A stretch of DNA of 64,000 nt, taken from NCBI RefSeq assembly GCF_050633145.1, contig NZ_JBOEFY010000023.1:62001-126000 (forward strand), written 5' to 3'. The position numbers were made by a program, and so were the translations under genes. Under the pieces are notes generated by a model, which worked only from the letters and a program-made list of their open reading frames with translations, had not been told where the DNA came from and made no database searches. This stretch comes from Kordia sp050633145. Its GTDB lineage: Bacteria; Bacteroidota; Bacteroidia; Flavobacteriales; Flavobacteriaceae. Position 1 is the first letter of the stretch. Each line of letters starts with the position of its first letter. This document shows, one piece after another, positions 45,109-52,667 of the stretch.

Positions 45109-46503
45109 ATGAAAAACAAAATCACCATATTAATTATTGCATCTATTGCTACTTTGATTGCGCTATCGGGAATTCAAGCGTATTTGGTAGAAAATGCATA
45201 TCAATTAAAGAAGCGTGCGTTTATACAAGAAACAGATAATGCAATTTCTGATATAGACAATCATCCAGAATTGGATTCATTGGTAGATATTTTGGGCGAA
45301 GATTTACGTACCAATTTAGGTGATTACGAAAACAAACGCATTACCAAAGCGGAAGTTATTCGCCGAATGCGTATCAAAGGTGACAGCATCAATGCACCAT
45401 ATATGGAGCGTTACAATAAAGAATTGAAAGCGATTAATTTAGGATATAAAATTCGTTACAAACGTGAAGTAAGTAGTATTGTGGTATTTAATGGGCAAAC
45501 AAATGACACTATTTTTCCATTAGCATCACAAAAAAGCGGAACTGTTTTAGGAGAAGATTTTCAAGATGAAGATTCACATGTAATTAAGAGTTCGCGCACG
45601 TTTACTGAGTTTGACTTTGTTGTACAAGAAAATGATAGTGTATTTACAAAAACGGTAGACGTAGAGTTAAAAACCAAAGATGTTATTTTAATTACGGACT
45701 GGAAAAGTATAGTATTTCGCCGTTTGGCAACCTTATTAATATGCTCAGTATTGCTCTTTTTGTTTGTGGTTGGATTGCTTTATTATTCAATAAAAAACCT
45801 CATCAATCAGAAGAAAATTACTGAAATCAAAACAGATTTTATCAACAATATTACACACGAATTAAAAACACCATTGGCAACCTTAGGTGTGGCTTCAAAA
45901 ACCTTAAAAAATGAAGAAATTCGCAATTCTTCAGAAGCATTTAATCATACCTTAAATATTGTTGATAGACAAAATACGCGCTTGCAAAAACTCATTGACC
46001 AAGTATTGACCAATAGTTTAAGTGCTAATGATATTGTATTGTCGAAAGATACAGTTGTAGACAATGAATATTTTACTGATTTAATTGCCGATTTTCAATT
46101 GTCTACACAGCAACGTCAACTTAGCATTATTAATAATGTGTGTACAGAAGAAGTATTGTTGCGTATTGATACGTTTCACTTTACTACGGCGCTATTCAAT
46201 ATTTTGGAGAATGCAGTAAAATATGGAAACGATCAAACAGAAATTATCATAGAAACATTGCTTAAAAGCAACGAATATAGCATTCAAATTACCGATAACG
46301 GACAAGGAATTGCGACAGAAGATCAAGCACAAATTTTTGATAAATTTTACAGAGTAAGTCACGGAAACGTACACAATGTAAAAGGACTTGGACTCGGTTT
46401 GTATTATACAAATCAGATTGTAAATGCACATCAAGGAAAAATTACAGTGCAAAGCGAAATAGAAAAAGGAACCACTTTTACCATATTAATACCAATTAAC
46501 TAA
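45109..46503 (+). CDS. Sensor histidine kinase (HisKA/HATPase_c)
   Basis: The 464-aa protein has an N-terminal membrane helix (about 5-25), a periplasmic sensor of about 180 residues and a second helix (about 205-228). The H-box NNITHELKTPL has its phosphoacceptor at His250. The catalytic domain carries NILENAVKYGN, ITDNGQGIA and GLGLYYTNQIV. This layout, with an extracytoplasmic sensor between two helices, is the standard one for OmpR-type partners. The response regulator begins at the last base of its stop codon, so the two are coupled. The ligand is unknown. Confidence 0.94.
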   Translation: MKNKITILIIASIATLIALSGIQAYLVENAYQLKKRAFIQETDNAISDIDNHPELDSLVDILGEDLRTNLGDYENKRITKAEVIRRMRIKGDSINAPYMERYNKELKAINLGYKIRYKREVSSIVVFNGQTNDTIFPLASQKSGTVLGEDFQDEDSHVIKSSRTFTEFDFVVQENDSVFTKTVDVELKTKDVILITDWKSIVFRRLATLLICSVLLFLFVVGLLYYSIKNLINQKKITEIKTDFINNITHELKTPLATLGVASKTLKNEEIRNSSEAFNHTLNIVDRQNTRLQKLIDQVLTNSLSANDIVLSKDTVVDNEYFTDLIADFQLSTQQRQLSIINNVCTEEVLLRIDTFHFTTALFNILENAVKYGNDQTEIIIETLLKSNEYSIQITDNGQGIATEDQAQIFDKFYRVSHGNVHNVKGLGLGLYYTNQIVNAHQGKITVQSEIEKGTTFTILIPIN

Positions 46504-47219
46504 TGCAAAAAACCAAGGTTTTACTAGCAGAAGACGATTATGATTTCGGAAGTATTTTAAAGCAATACTTAATGATTCACAATTTTGATGTGACATGGGC
46601 AGTCAATGGAGAAGAAGCTTTTACGCTTTTTACTGCAGACGAACATCAAGGCGAAAATGCATTTGATATTTGTGTGTTTGATGTAATGATGCCAAAACTA
46701 GACGGTTTTTCATTAGCGGAAAAAGTGATTCAACACAATCCAGAAATTCCATTCATCTTTTTGACAGCCAGAAAGATGAAAGAAGATAAAATACGAGGAT
46801 TAAAACTCGGAGCCGACGATTATATCGTCAAACCATTTGAAGCAGATATTTTAGTGTTACGCTTACAAAACATATTGAAACGAGCACAAAAAACGAGCAT
46901 TTCATCAAAAAACGAACAGGAATATGCAATCGGAAATTATGTTTTTGATACCGTAAACTATCAATTAAAATTCAATGGAGAAATACAGCGAATTACTGAG
47001 AAAGAAGCGCAACTTATTCAGTATTTCTACGATCACAAAAACCAAATGGTAAAACGAGAAGACGTTCTTGAAAATGTTTGGGGAAATGATGATTTCTTTT
47101 CGGGAAGAAGCATGGATGTATTCATTAGCCGACTTCGGAAATATTTTAAGAAAGATACCACAATTGCCATTGAAAGTACACGTGGTGTTGGGCTTACTTT
47201 TAAAATCATCACAGATTAA
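46503..47219 (+). CDS. OmpR-family response regulator
   Basis: The 238-aa protein has a receiver domain with acidic pocket E10/D11/D12, the phosphoacceptor Asp60 in CVFDVMMPK, Thr/Lys switch residues (FLTARK, DDYIVKPFE) and a C-terminal winged helix (about 135-235: KEAQLIQYFYDHKNQMVKREDVLENVWGND, RSMDVFISRLRKYF). It shares one base with the kinase gene. Candidate binding sites with 11-bp spacing lie upstream of the operon. Confidence 0.95.
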   Translation: MQKTKVLLAEDDYDFGSILKQYLMIHNFDVTWAVNGEEAFTLFTADEHQGENAFDICVFDVMMPKLDGFSLAEKVIQHNPEIPFIFLTARKMKEDKIRGLKLGADDYIVKPFEADILVLRLQNILKRAQKTSISSKNEQEYAIGNYVFDTVNYQLKFNGEIQRITEKEAQLIQYFYDHKNQMVKREDVLENVWGNDDFFSGRSMDVFISRLRKYFKKDTTIAIESTRGVGLTFKIITD

Positions 47220-47248
47220 TTTAAACAATCATCAAAAAATTAGAAAAC

Positions 47249-48562
47249 ATGCAAAAAATATTCATCACAATAATTCTTATCCTAGCATTTCAGTTAGGAC
47301 AGGCACAAGAGTCGCCAACGCCACCAACGCCACCATCTACGAGTTCGAGTTCAAGTTCTAGCTCAAGTTCATCATCGACCTATAGTAGTTCATCAACAAG
47401 TAGTGATAATAATGAAAGCACTTCAATTTCTATAAGTCATACAGAAGATGATTATAAGCTTCGTGCACGGTTTCCCAAAAACAGACATTCGAAACTTAAA
47501 AACTTAATAGAAAAAACACTTGGCGGAAAAAACGTGAATATCAAAAAAGGATATTCTAAATGGAGTAATGACGAGAAGGTATATTATATAAAACTGACAG
47601 AAAAAAGTTTGCGAATTACTTTAGATTTAAATGTAGCTTCTCCTGAATTGGTTGAAAAATTTGAAGCATTAGGAGAAGATGTGAAAATTATTGTTTCAGG
47701 AAGTTCTGCCAATATTGAAAGAGAACGTGTGCAACGTGAAGCCGATCGTATGCGAAGAGAAGCCAATCGTATGCAACTTGAAGCAAGACGCTTGGAACGT
47801 CAAATAGAACGCGATGCAAAACGTTTAGAAATGGAGAAAGAGCGTGAGAAACGACAAGTAGAACGAGAGCATAAACGTATGGAACTTGATGCAAAACGTA
47901 TTGAGCGAGAAGCAAAACGTATTGAGCGAGAAGCAAAACGCTTAGAAGAAAAAGCGCGTCACAAAGGTGGCGTTGGTTCACATATTAAACGCTTATTAGA
48001 CGATCCTAAAACAACATATACAACAACTTCTGGTTCAAATCTTAATTGGATTTGGCCAGAAGTACAAGAGAACTTATTAGCTTCTTTGCTAGAAGATAAA
48101 TTAATCAAATCTGCTTCGGAAGTGACATTTACGACCGAAAAAGAACACATGTATGTTAACGGAACAGAATTGTCGGAAACGCAAAAAAGAAAGTACAGCA
48201 CTATATTTCAAAAAGCTGGCATACAGTCAAACGCCGATTTTTCATTTTACAAAAAAGACAATCATATTGTTGTGATTGGTTTAAATGCGAAAATTAAAAA
48301 AGTATTCAACGACTTGCATAAAAAAGGATATATCGCTTCTACAGATGAAGCTGTAAAACTATTGATTGATGGAAGTAGCATCACACAAAACGGAACTCGT
48401 TTGGCAAAAGATAAAGTGGCAGCATATAATGCCATTCTTCGCGATAACGGAATTATTCCTGCGCCAGGAAAGTATATTGAAATGAAAAAAGCTGGAAGCT
48501 ATCGTTTGGGCTATAGTTTAGGGAAAAAAGGAATTGTTGGTACTTGGATTGAAGAAGATTGA
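47249..48562 (+). CDS. Exported Ser-rich, charged coiled-coil protein, function unknown
   Basis: The 437-aa protein has a signal peptide (ending LGQAQ) and a PTPPTPPS stretch, followed by a run of Ser with few other residues (about 28-55). A small domain comes next (about 65-150), then a long Arg/Glu-rich helix (about 155-235: ERERVQREADRMRREANRM-like repeats, including a 21-bp perfect tandem repeat encoding RIEREAK twice). The globular C-terminal region (270-437) contains YVNGTELSETQKRKYSTIFQKAG and LIDGSSITQNGTRLAKDKVAAYNAILRDNG, resembling the short NGxxLs-type elements found in the tails of peptidase M56-linked proteins. It is the third gene of the kinase/regulator operon (29-bp gap) and is probably periplasmic. 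Confidence 0.75.
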   Translation: MQKIFITIILILAFQLGQAQESPTPPTPPSTSSSSSSSSSSSSTYSSSSTSSDNNESTSISISHTEDDYKLRARFPKNRHSKLKNLIEKTLGGKNVNIKKGYSKWSNDEKVYYIKLTEKSLRITLDLNVASPELVEKFEALGEDVKIIVSGSSANIERERVQREADRMRREANRMQLEARRLERQIERDAKRLEMEKEREKRQVEREHKRMELDAKRIEREAKRIEREAKRLEEKARHKGGVGSHIKRLLDDPKTTYTTTSGSNLNWIWPEVQENLLASLLEDKLIKSASEVTFTTEKEHMYVNGTELSETQKRKYSTIFQKAGIQSNADFSFYKKDNHIVVIGLNAKIKKVFNDLHKKGYIASTDEAVKLLIDGSSITQNGTRLAKDKVAAYNAILRDNGIIPAPGKYIEMKKAGSYRLGYSLGKKGIVGTWIEED

Positions 48563-48576
48563 TACTAATATATATG

Positions 48577-48614
48577 AAAAAGAGCCTATTTTCACAGACT
48601 CTTTTCGTTTTTTT
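48577..48614. terminator. Bidirectional terminator between the Ser-rich gene and lanthipeptide gene 1
   Basis: AAAAAGAG...CTCTTTT with T-runs on one side and A-runs on the other lies between two convergent genes, 14 bp after the stop at 48562 and 8 bp before the stop of the next gene. Confidence 0.8.
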
Positions 48615-48621
48615 GATACTA

Positions 48622-48813
48622 CTAGTACGGATCAGCTGGATCAGTTGGATAATCAATAGGATCTGCTGGACAATGGTAACACCAAGTTAATTTTGTTGGA
48701 TCTGTACAACTTAAAATGTCATCAGACTTACCGGCTCTTCCTCCAATAGTTTTTACGGTTAAACTTGAAACCGCTTTTTTGTTTAATGCTAATTTCTTCA
48801 AACTTTTTTTCAT
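48622..48813 (-). CDS. Lanthipeptide-like precursor peptide 1
   Basis: The 63-aa peptide starts with the Bacteroidota class I lanthipeptide leader pattern MKKSLKKLALNKKAVSSL and a TIGG motif (residues 22-25), which would suit double-Gly cleavage. The core has Ser/Thr and a CTDPTKLTWCYHCP segment and ends in repeated DPxD units (PADPIDYPTDPADPY). No LanB/LanC-type enzymes lie in this window. Four related genes lie at 48919-50253. The leader match is strong; maturation and export are inferred. Confidence 0.78.
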   Translation of the reverse strand: MKKSLKKLALNKKAVSSLTVKTIGGRAGKSDDILSCTDPTKLTWCYHCPADPIDYPTDPADPY

Positions 48814-48876
48814 GATTTTAAATTTTAGTATGGTTCAAAATTTTCTTTCAATTATAAAGAAGTTGTATTTTTTTAA

Positions 48877-48893
48877 AATTGTTACCCAAGAAT
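48877..48893 (-). promoter_or_regulatory. Shared 17-bp promoter-like motif upstream of precursor gene 1
   Basis: AATTGTTACCCAAGAAT (plus strand) recurs with one mismatch at 49355-49371, at nearly the same distance from the next start codon. On the minus strand it contains CTTGxGTAACAATT, which may be the -33 part of the promoter. Start codons lie 64 and 60 bp away. Confidence 0.5.
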
Positions 48894-48918
48894 AAAAAAA
48901 CAACTCGTTTATATACTG

Positions 48919-49089
48919 TTAGCGTTCTTCATTTGGTGGACAATGATAACACATTGTATTCAATGTCGGATCTGTACAGGTAAGTGGACCACCTGTTTTG
49001 TCTGCTCTACGCAATCCTCCTATTACTTTAGTAGTTAAACTTGAAACTGCTTTTTTGTTAAGTTGTAGTTTTTTTAGACTTTTTTTCAT
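48919..49089 (-). CDS. Lanthipeptide-like precursor peptide 2
   Basis: This 56-aa peptide has the leader MKKSLKKLQLNKKAVSSL, VIGG at 22-25, and a core with CTDPTLNTMCYHCP and a short charged tail (PNEER). The core is closely similar to that of peptide 1 in the CTDPT and CYHCP positions. It follows peptide 3 by 44 bp with no terminator, so both are likely on one transcript. Confidence 0.75.
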   Translation of the reverse strand: MKKSLKKLQLNKKAVSSLTTKVIGGLRRADKTGGPLTCTDPTLNTMCYHCPPNEER

Positions 49090-49133
49090 TGTATTATTTT
49101 TGGTTAATAATTATACTATTTTACACTAAGATA

Positions 49134-49295
49134 TTAGCGTATTGTTGTTGGTGGGCAATCAAAACATCCTGTATTTGCAGTAGGATCGTTTGTTGGGAAA
49201 CTATCTCCTTCTTTTCTTAATCCTCCTTTAATTTTTTCTGTTAAGTTTGAAACTGCCTTTTTGTTAAGCGCTAATTTTTTTAAATTTTTTTTCAT
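49134..49295 (-). CDS. Lanthipeptide-like precursor peptide 3
   Basis: This 53-aa peptide has the leader MKKNLKKLALNKKAVSNL and IKGG (22-25). The core has Ser/Thr and TNDPTANTGCFDCP, with two Cys in the same CxxCP form as the neighbours. The start at 49295 is set by the conserved leader. The promoter-like motif lies 60 bp upstream. Confidence 0.75.
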   Translation of the reverse strand: MKKNLKKLALNKKAVSNLTEKIKGGLRKEGDSFPTNDPTANTGCFDCPPTTIR

Positions 49296-49354
49296 GGTTT
49301 TGAATTTTAATTAAGGTTCATATTCATAACTACAAAGTAGTGGCACTTTTTTTT

Positions 49355-49371
49355 AATTGTTACTCAAGAAT
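49355..49371 (-). promoter_or_regulatory. Shared 17-bp promoter-like motif upstream of precursor gene 3
   Basis: AATTGTTACTCAAGAAT differs by one base from the motif at 48877-48893. It lies 60 bp before the precursor 3 start and probably drives genes 3 and 2 together. Confidence 0.5.
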
Positions 49372-49470
49372 AGAAGAAAATTACTCTTTGTTTTTTGGTT
49401 AGTAAATAGTGCTATTATATTGTCTGAGTTATGAATGTAAACAGGGTTTGTATTGGTTGTTTTGATAGGC

Positions 49471-49647
49471 TTATCTTTCTCTTTCTGGACAGATGTAACA
49501 CATTGTCATTGCAGTTGGTCCAGTTGGTCCTGTTGTATAGGTGTCTGAAGTATCGTCGTCTGGTCGTTTAAAACCGCCTTTTATTTGTTCAGATAAGTTA
49601 GAAATTGGTTTCTTGTTTAACACTAACTTTTTTAAACTTTTTTTCAT
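49471..49647 (-). CDS. Lanthipeptide-like precursor peptide 4
   Basis: I start this 58-aa peptide at the ATG at 49645-49647, because MKKSLKKLVLNKKPISNL is the common leader; a longer reading adds 31 unlikely residues. IKGG (22-25) is followed by an Asp/Thr-rich stretch with TTGPTGPTAMTMCYICP. The CYICP end matches the other members, while the TGPTGPT part is new. It is a separate transcript from genes 2 and 3 (gap of 175 bp without a terminator seen). Confidence 0.75.
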   Translation of the reverse strand: MKKSLKKLVLNKKPISNLSEQIKGGFKRPDDDTSDTYTTGPTGPTAMTMCYICPERER

Positions 49648-49825
49648 GTTGTAAATTTTAAAATTGTTCCTACTCGTACGTTTTTCGGATTCCACGTAAT
49701 ATCGTTGTACAATACATTTTCTTGGATAGAAAACATACAATACAATATCAGTTTAAAAAAATAAAGGGAAAATTACAATCTTGGGAAATAAAGCTGTTAG
49801 CTTCTTATATTGGAATAAATGTAAA

Positions 49826-49861
49826 CAAAAAAGGAGATAATTGCAATTATCTCCTTTTTTG
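49826..49861. repeat. 36-bp perfect palindrome
   Basis: The sequence reads CAAAAAAGGAGATAATTG followed by its exact reverse complement, with no loop. It ends in A- and T-runs and so could act as a bidirectional terminator. It lies 7 bp beyond the copy of the hflX 3' end, which suggests it was once the hflX terminator, and about 180 bp upstream of precursor gene 4. Confidence 0.8.
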
Positions 49862-49868
49862 ATCCTGT

Positions 49869-49958
49869 ATAGAGGAAATTAGTATACGGAAAACGTGTTA
49901 CATGAATTTCACGTACTACATTATATACTTTTCGCTTATACTCATTTAAATTCTCTTT
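49869..49958 (-). pseudogene. Partial copy of the hflX 3' end
   Basis: These 90 bp are 81/90 identical to 50341-50430, the last coding part of hflX, and in the same frame would read about 29 residues with KRKVYNVVREIHVTRFPY and FLY intact. The last HflX residues (PDYEELG) are missing, and the copy ends at both sides in unrelated sequence. Upstream in the reading direction a stop lies just before the conserved part. It is a remnant, with no start of its own. Its position relative to precursor gene 5 is discussed among the findings. Confidence 0.8.
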
Positions 49959-50055
49959 TTACGCTCGTATTTTACGTAAATACGACTTATGAAGATTGTT
50001 TATGATACTGTTTCGCTATTGCTTTGTAGTGTTATTAATTTTAAAACTTATCATT

Positions 50056-50253
50056 ATGAAAAAAAAGAATCTCAAATCATTAAATCTTAATAAGAAATCT
50101 ATTTCTAATCTCGAATTAAAAGGAGGCGCTGCTCCAGCTCCTTCTTATTTTTCTTGTATTGGAGGAATTTGTACAATTCTTGATACAGAAGTAACTTGCG
50201 ATACATGGGCTCTGTGTGATTTTACAAAAGTAGCTGGTGGTTGTTCAATTTAA
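50056..50253 (+). CDS. Lanthipeptide-like precursor peptide 5, opposite strand
   Basis: The 65-aa peptide begins MKKKNLKSLNLNKKSISNLE with LKGG at residues 21-24. The core holds five Cys (CIGGIC, two more around TWALC, and one near the end in GGCSI), Ser and Thr, but no CxxCP. I use the ATG at 50056, since an in-frame earlier ATG would add a hydrophobic stretch before the leader. The upstream region has a near-palindrome CGTATTTTACGTAAATACG at 49966-49984. It is transcribed towards hflX and ends in a bidirectional terminator. Confidence 0.75.
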   Translation: MKKKNLKSLNLNKKSISNLELKGGAAPAPSYFSCIGGICTILDTEVTCDTWALCDFTKVAGGCSI

Positions 50254-50261
50254 TGAATCAA

Positions 50262-50299
50262 AAAAAATAGCGAATAGTATTTACTATCCGCTATTTTTT
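50262..50299. terminator. Bidirectional terminator between precursor gene 5 and hflX
   Basis: AAAAAATAGCGAATAGT and ACTATCCGCTATTTTTT form a long stem with one mismatch and a 4-base loop. It lies between two convergent genes, 9 bp after one stop and 18 bp before the other. Confidence 0.88.
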
Positions 50300-50316
50300 A
50301 TATAATATTAAAATAA

Positions 50317-51528
50317 TTACCCTAATTCTTCATAGTCAGGATAGAGGAAATTATTATATGGAAAACGTGTTACGTGAATTTCACGTACTACATTGTATAC
50401 TTTTCGTTTAAACTCGTCTAAATTTTCTTTGTTGATGGCTGAGATGAATAAAACTTCTTCCGCAGATGAATTCATCCACGTTTTTTTCCAGTCTTCTAAT
50501 GTATAATGTGCTTTGGTTTTTTCGGTTACCAAATCGTCACTATCAATAGTTTCGTGTGTAAATGCATCAATCTTATTAAAAACCATCACTGTTGGTTTGT
50601 CTGCACTTTTAATCTCACTTAAAATCTGATTTACAGAAGCAACATGATCTTCAAAACTTGGATGCGAAATATCTACGACATGCAATAACAAATCGGCTTC
50701 TCGAACCTCATCGAGTGTACTTTTGAACGAATCAACTAATTGAGTTGGTAATTTACGAATGAATCCTACGGTATCACTCAGTAAAAAAGGAAGGTTTCCA
50801 ATCACTACTTTACGCACGGTAGTATCAAGCGTAGCAAACAATTTATTTTCGGCAAATACATCACTCTTACTAATCACGTTCATTAAAGTAGACTTTCCAA
50901 CATTGGTATATCCAACTAATGCTACACGGATTAAAGCGCCTCTATTTCCACGTTGTACCGCCATTTGCTTGTCAATCGTTTTCATCTTTTTTCGAAGCAA
51001 TGAAATTTTATCACGTACAATACGTCTATCTGTTTCAATTTCTGTTTCTCCAGGTCCACGCATTCCAATTCCTCCTCGTTGACGTTCCAAATGCGTCCAT
51101 AAACCAGTTAGTCGTGGTAACAAATATTGATACTGTGCTAGTTCTACTTGTGTACGTGCATAGCTTGTTTGTGCGCGTTGTGCAAAAATATCCAGAATCA
51201 ATCCTGTTCTATCAATAATCTTACACTTTAATAAACGCTCAATATTTCGTTGTTGCCCAGGCGATAATTCATCATCAAAAATTACGGAACCAATATCATT
51301 GGCCATTACAAACTGCTCTACTTCTTCCATTTTTCCAGTTCCAATAAATGTTTTTGGATTAGGAACTTCCATCTTCTGCGTAAATCGCTTTACAACTTCA
51401 CCGCCTGCAGTGTATGTCAAAAACTCAAGCTCGTCCAAATACTCTTTAGATTTGACTTCATCTTGTTCTTTTGTAATCACTCCTATCAATACAGCACGCT
51501 CGTATGCAACTGTTTTCTTTTCTATCAT
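50317..51528 (-). CDS. hflX: GTPase HflX
   Basis: The 403-aa GTPase has the HflX N-terminal region (MIEKKTVAYERAVLIGVI, FIGTGKMEEVEQFV, DELSPGQQRNIER), then the linker with ERQRGGIGMRGPGETEIETDRR. The G domain carries G1 VGYTNVGKST, G3 LSDTVGFIRKLP and G4 VFNKID. It binds ribosomes and helps split stalled ones, mainly under stress. I chose the ATG at 51528; a longer reading to 51645 adds 39 hydrophobic residues that would overlap the divergent gene. The 3' end is partly duplicated 0.5 kb away. Confidence 0.96.
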   Translation of the reverse strand: MIEKKTVAYERAVLIGVITKEQDEVKSKEYLDELEFLTYTAGGEVVKRFTQKMEVPNPKTFIGTGKMEEVEQFVMANDIGSVIFDDELSPGQQRNIERLLKCKIIDRTGLILDIFAQRAQTSYARTQVELAQYQYLLPRLTGLWTHLERQRGGIGMRGPGETEIETDRRIVRDKISLLRKKMKTIDKQMAVQRGNRGALIRVALVGYTNVGKSTLMNVISKSDVFAENKLFATLDTTVRKVVIGNLPFLLSDTVGFIRKLPTQLVDSFKSTLDEVREADLLLHVVDISHPSFEDHVASVNQILSEIKSADKPTVMVFNKIDAFTHETIDSDDLVTEKTKAHYTLEDWKKTWMNSSAEEVLFISAINKENLDEFKRKVYNVVREIHVTRFPYNNFLYPDYEELG

Positions 51529-51612
51529 AAATAAAATTAAAAAGACAAAGTTACACATTTCCTTTTTTGATTTTAGTACTTTTATATTTATAAACAGACT
51601 TTTATAGTACTT

Positions 51613-52575
51613 ATGGAGAAAAAAGACACGATACATAAATATCATACAGTTGCATTTTACAATCTTGAAAACTTATTTGATACAGAAGATGATAAGTATA
51701 TTCTTGACAATGATTTTTTACCACAATCGGATCGGAATTGGACTCCAAAACGTTATGAAAAGAAAATCTACAAACTTGGTTCTGCTATTGCGGACTTAGG
51801 ACCAGAAGATGCTAAAAATGCACCTGTATTACTAGGAGTTGCTGAGGTAGAAAATAAAAGAGTGTTGAATGATTTAATTGAATCAAAACAGCTTTCGGAA
51901 TATGAGTATGACTTTGTACATTACAATTCGCCAGACGAACGCGGAATAGATGTCGGTTTATTATACCAAAAAAAGTACTTTGAAGTGCTCGAATCAGAAT
52001 CAATTCCTATTCTATTATATGATGATGAAGGAAATCGCGATTTTACACGTGATACATTATATGTAAAAGGATTATTAAATAACGAACCTATTCATGTATT
52101 TGTCAATCATTGGTCTTCACGTAGAGACGGCGCAAACGAAACATCTCATAAGCGAATTAAAGCAGCAGAAACAGTTCGCGAAAAAATAGATTACATTCAA
52201 TCTGAAGAAATAGATCCACACATTATTATTATGGGAGACTTTAATGATGATCCTACAAGTGACAGTGTTCAAAGACATTTAATGGATACTAGTTTGTACA
52301 ATCCAATGGAAAAACTATTAACAATATATAAAGGGAGTTTAAATTATAAGGGCGAATGGAATCTGTTTGACCAAATCATTTTTACGACCAACTTCTTCGA
52401 TTATAAAAAAAATACACACAGTTTTGCTTCCGCAGATATATTTGACGAACATTTTTTAACACAATGGAAAGGAAAGTACAAAGGCAACCCTTTTAGAACC
52501 TATGCAGGTAGAAAATATCTAGGCGGTTACAGCGATCACTTTCCTGTTTATATACGGTTAAAATTTAATAGCTAA
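51613..52575 (+). CDS. Endonuclease/exonuclease/phosphatase family protein
   Basis: The 320-aa protein has the EEP fold motifs: VAFYNLENLFDTEDD (metal-binding Asn and Glu), LLGVAEVENKRVLNDL, a NHWSSRRDG segment, IIIMGDFNDDPTSDS and a C-terminal GGYSDHFPVYI with the catalytic His. There is no signal peptide, so it is probably cytoplasmic. The family cleaves phosphodiesters; the substrate is unknown. It is divergent from hflX with 84 bp between them. Confidence 0.9.
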   Translation: MEKKDTIHKYHTVAFYNLENLFDTEDDKYILDNDFLPQSDRNWTPKRYEKKIYKLGSAIADLGPEDAKNAPVLLGVAEVENKRVLNDLIESKQLSEYEYDFVHYNSPDERGIDVGLLYQKKYFEVLESESIPILLYDDEGNRDFTRDTLYVKGLLNNEPIHVFVNHWSSRRDGANETSHKRIKAAETVREKIDYIQSEEIDPHIIIMGDFNDDPTSDSVQRHLMDTSLYNPMEKLLTIYKGSLNYKGEWNLFDQIIFTTNFFDYKKNTHSFASADIFDEHFLTQWKGKYKGNPFRTYAGRKYLGGYSDHFPVYIRLKFNS

Positions 52576-52667
52576 ACCTTTATTTTTTTCAACTAAAGTG
52601 TTAAAGTAAAGTTAAGTTTATATTTTTTTACTATTTTTAGGGCTACTAACTATTAACCAACTTTTTT

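Noticed and set aside
47329..47415. CRISPR-like or satellite repeat in the Ser codon run
   Set aside because: It is an in-frame low-complexity coding stretch in a secreted protein, with no spacer pattern.
51529..51645. 39-residue N-terminal extension of HflX
   Set aside because: It is hydrophobic, unlike HflX, and would overlap the divergent gene beginning at 51613; the ATG at 51528 gives the usual length.
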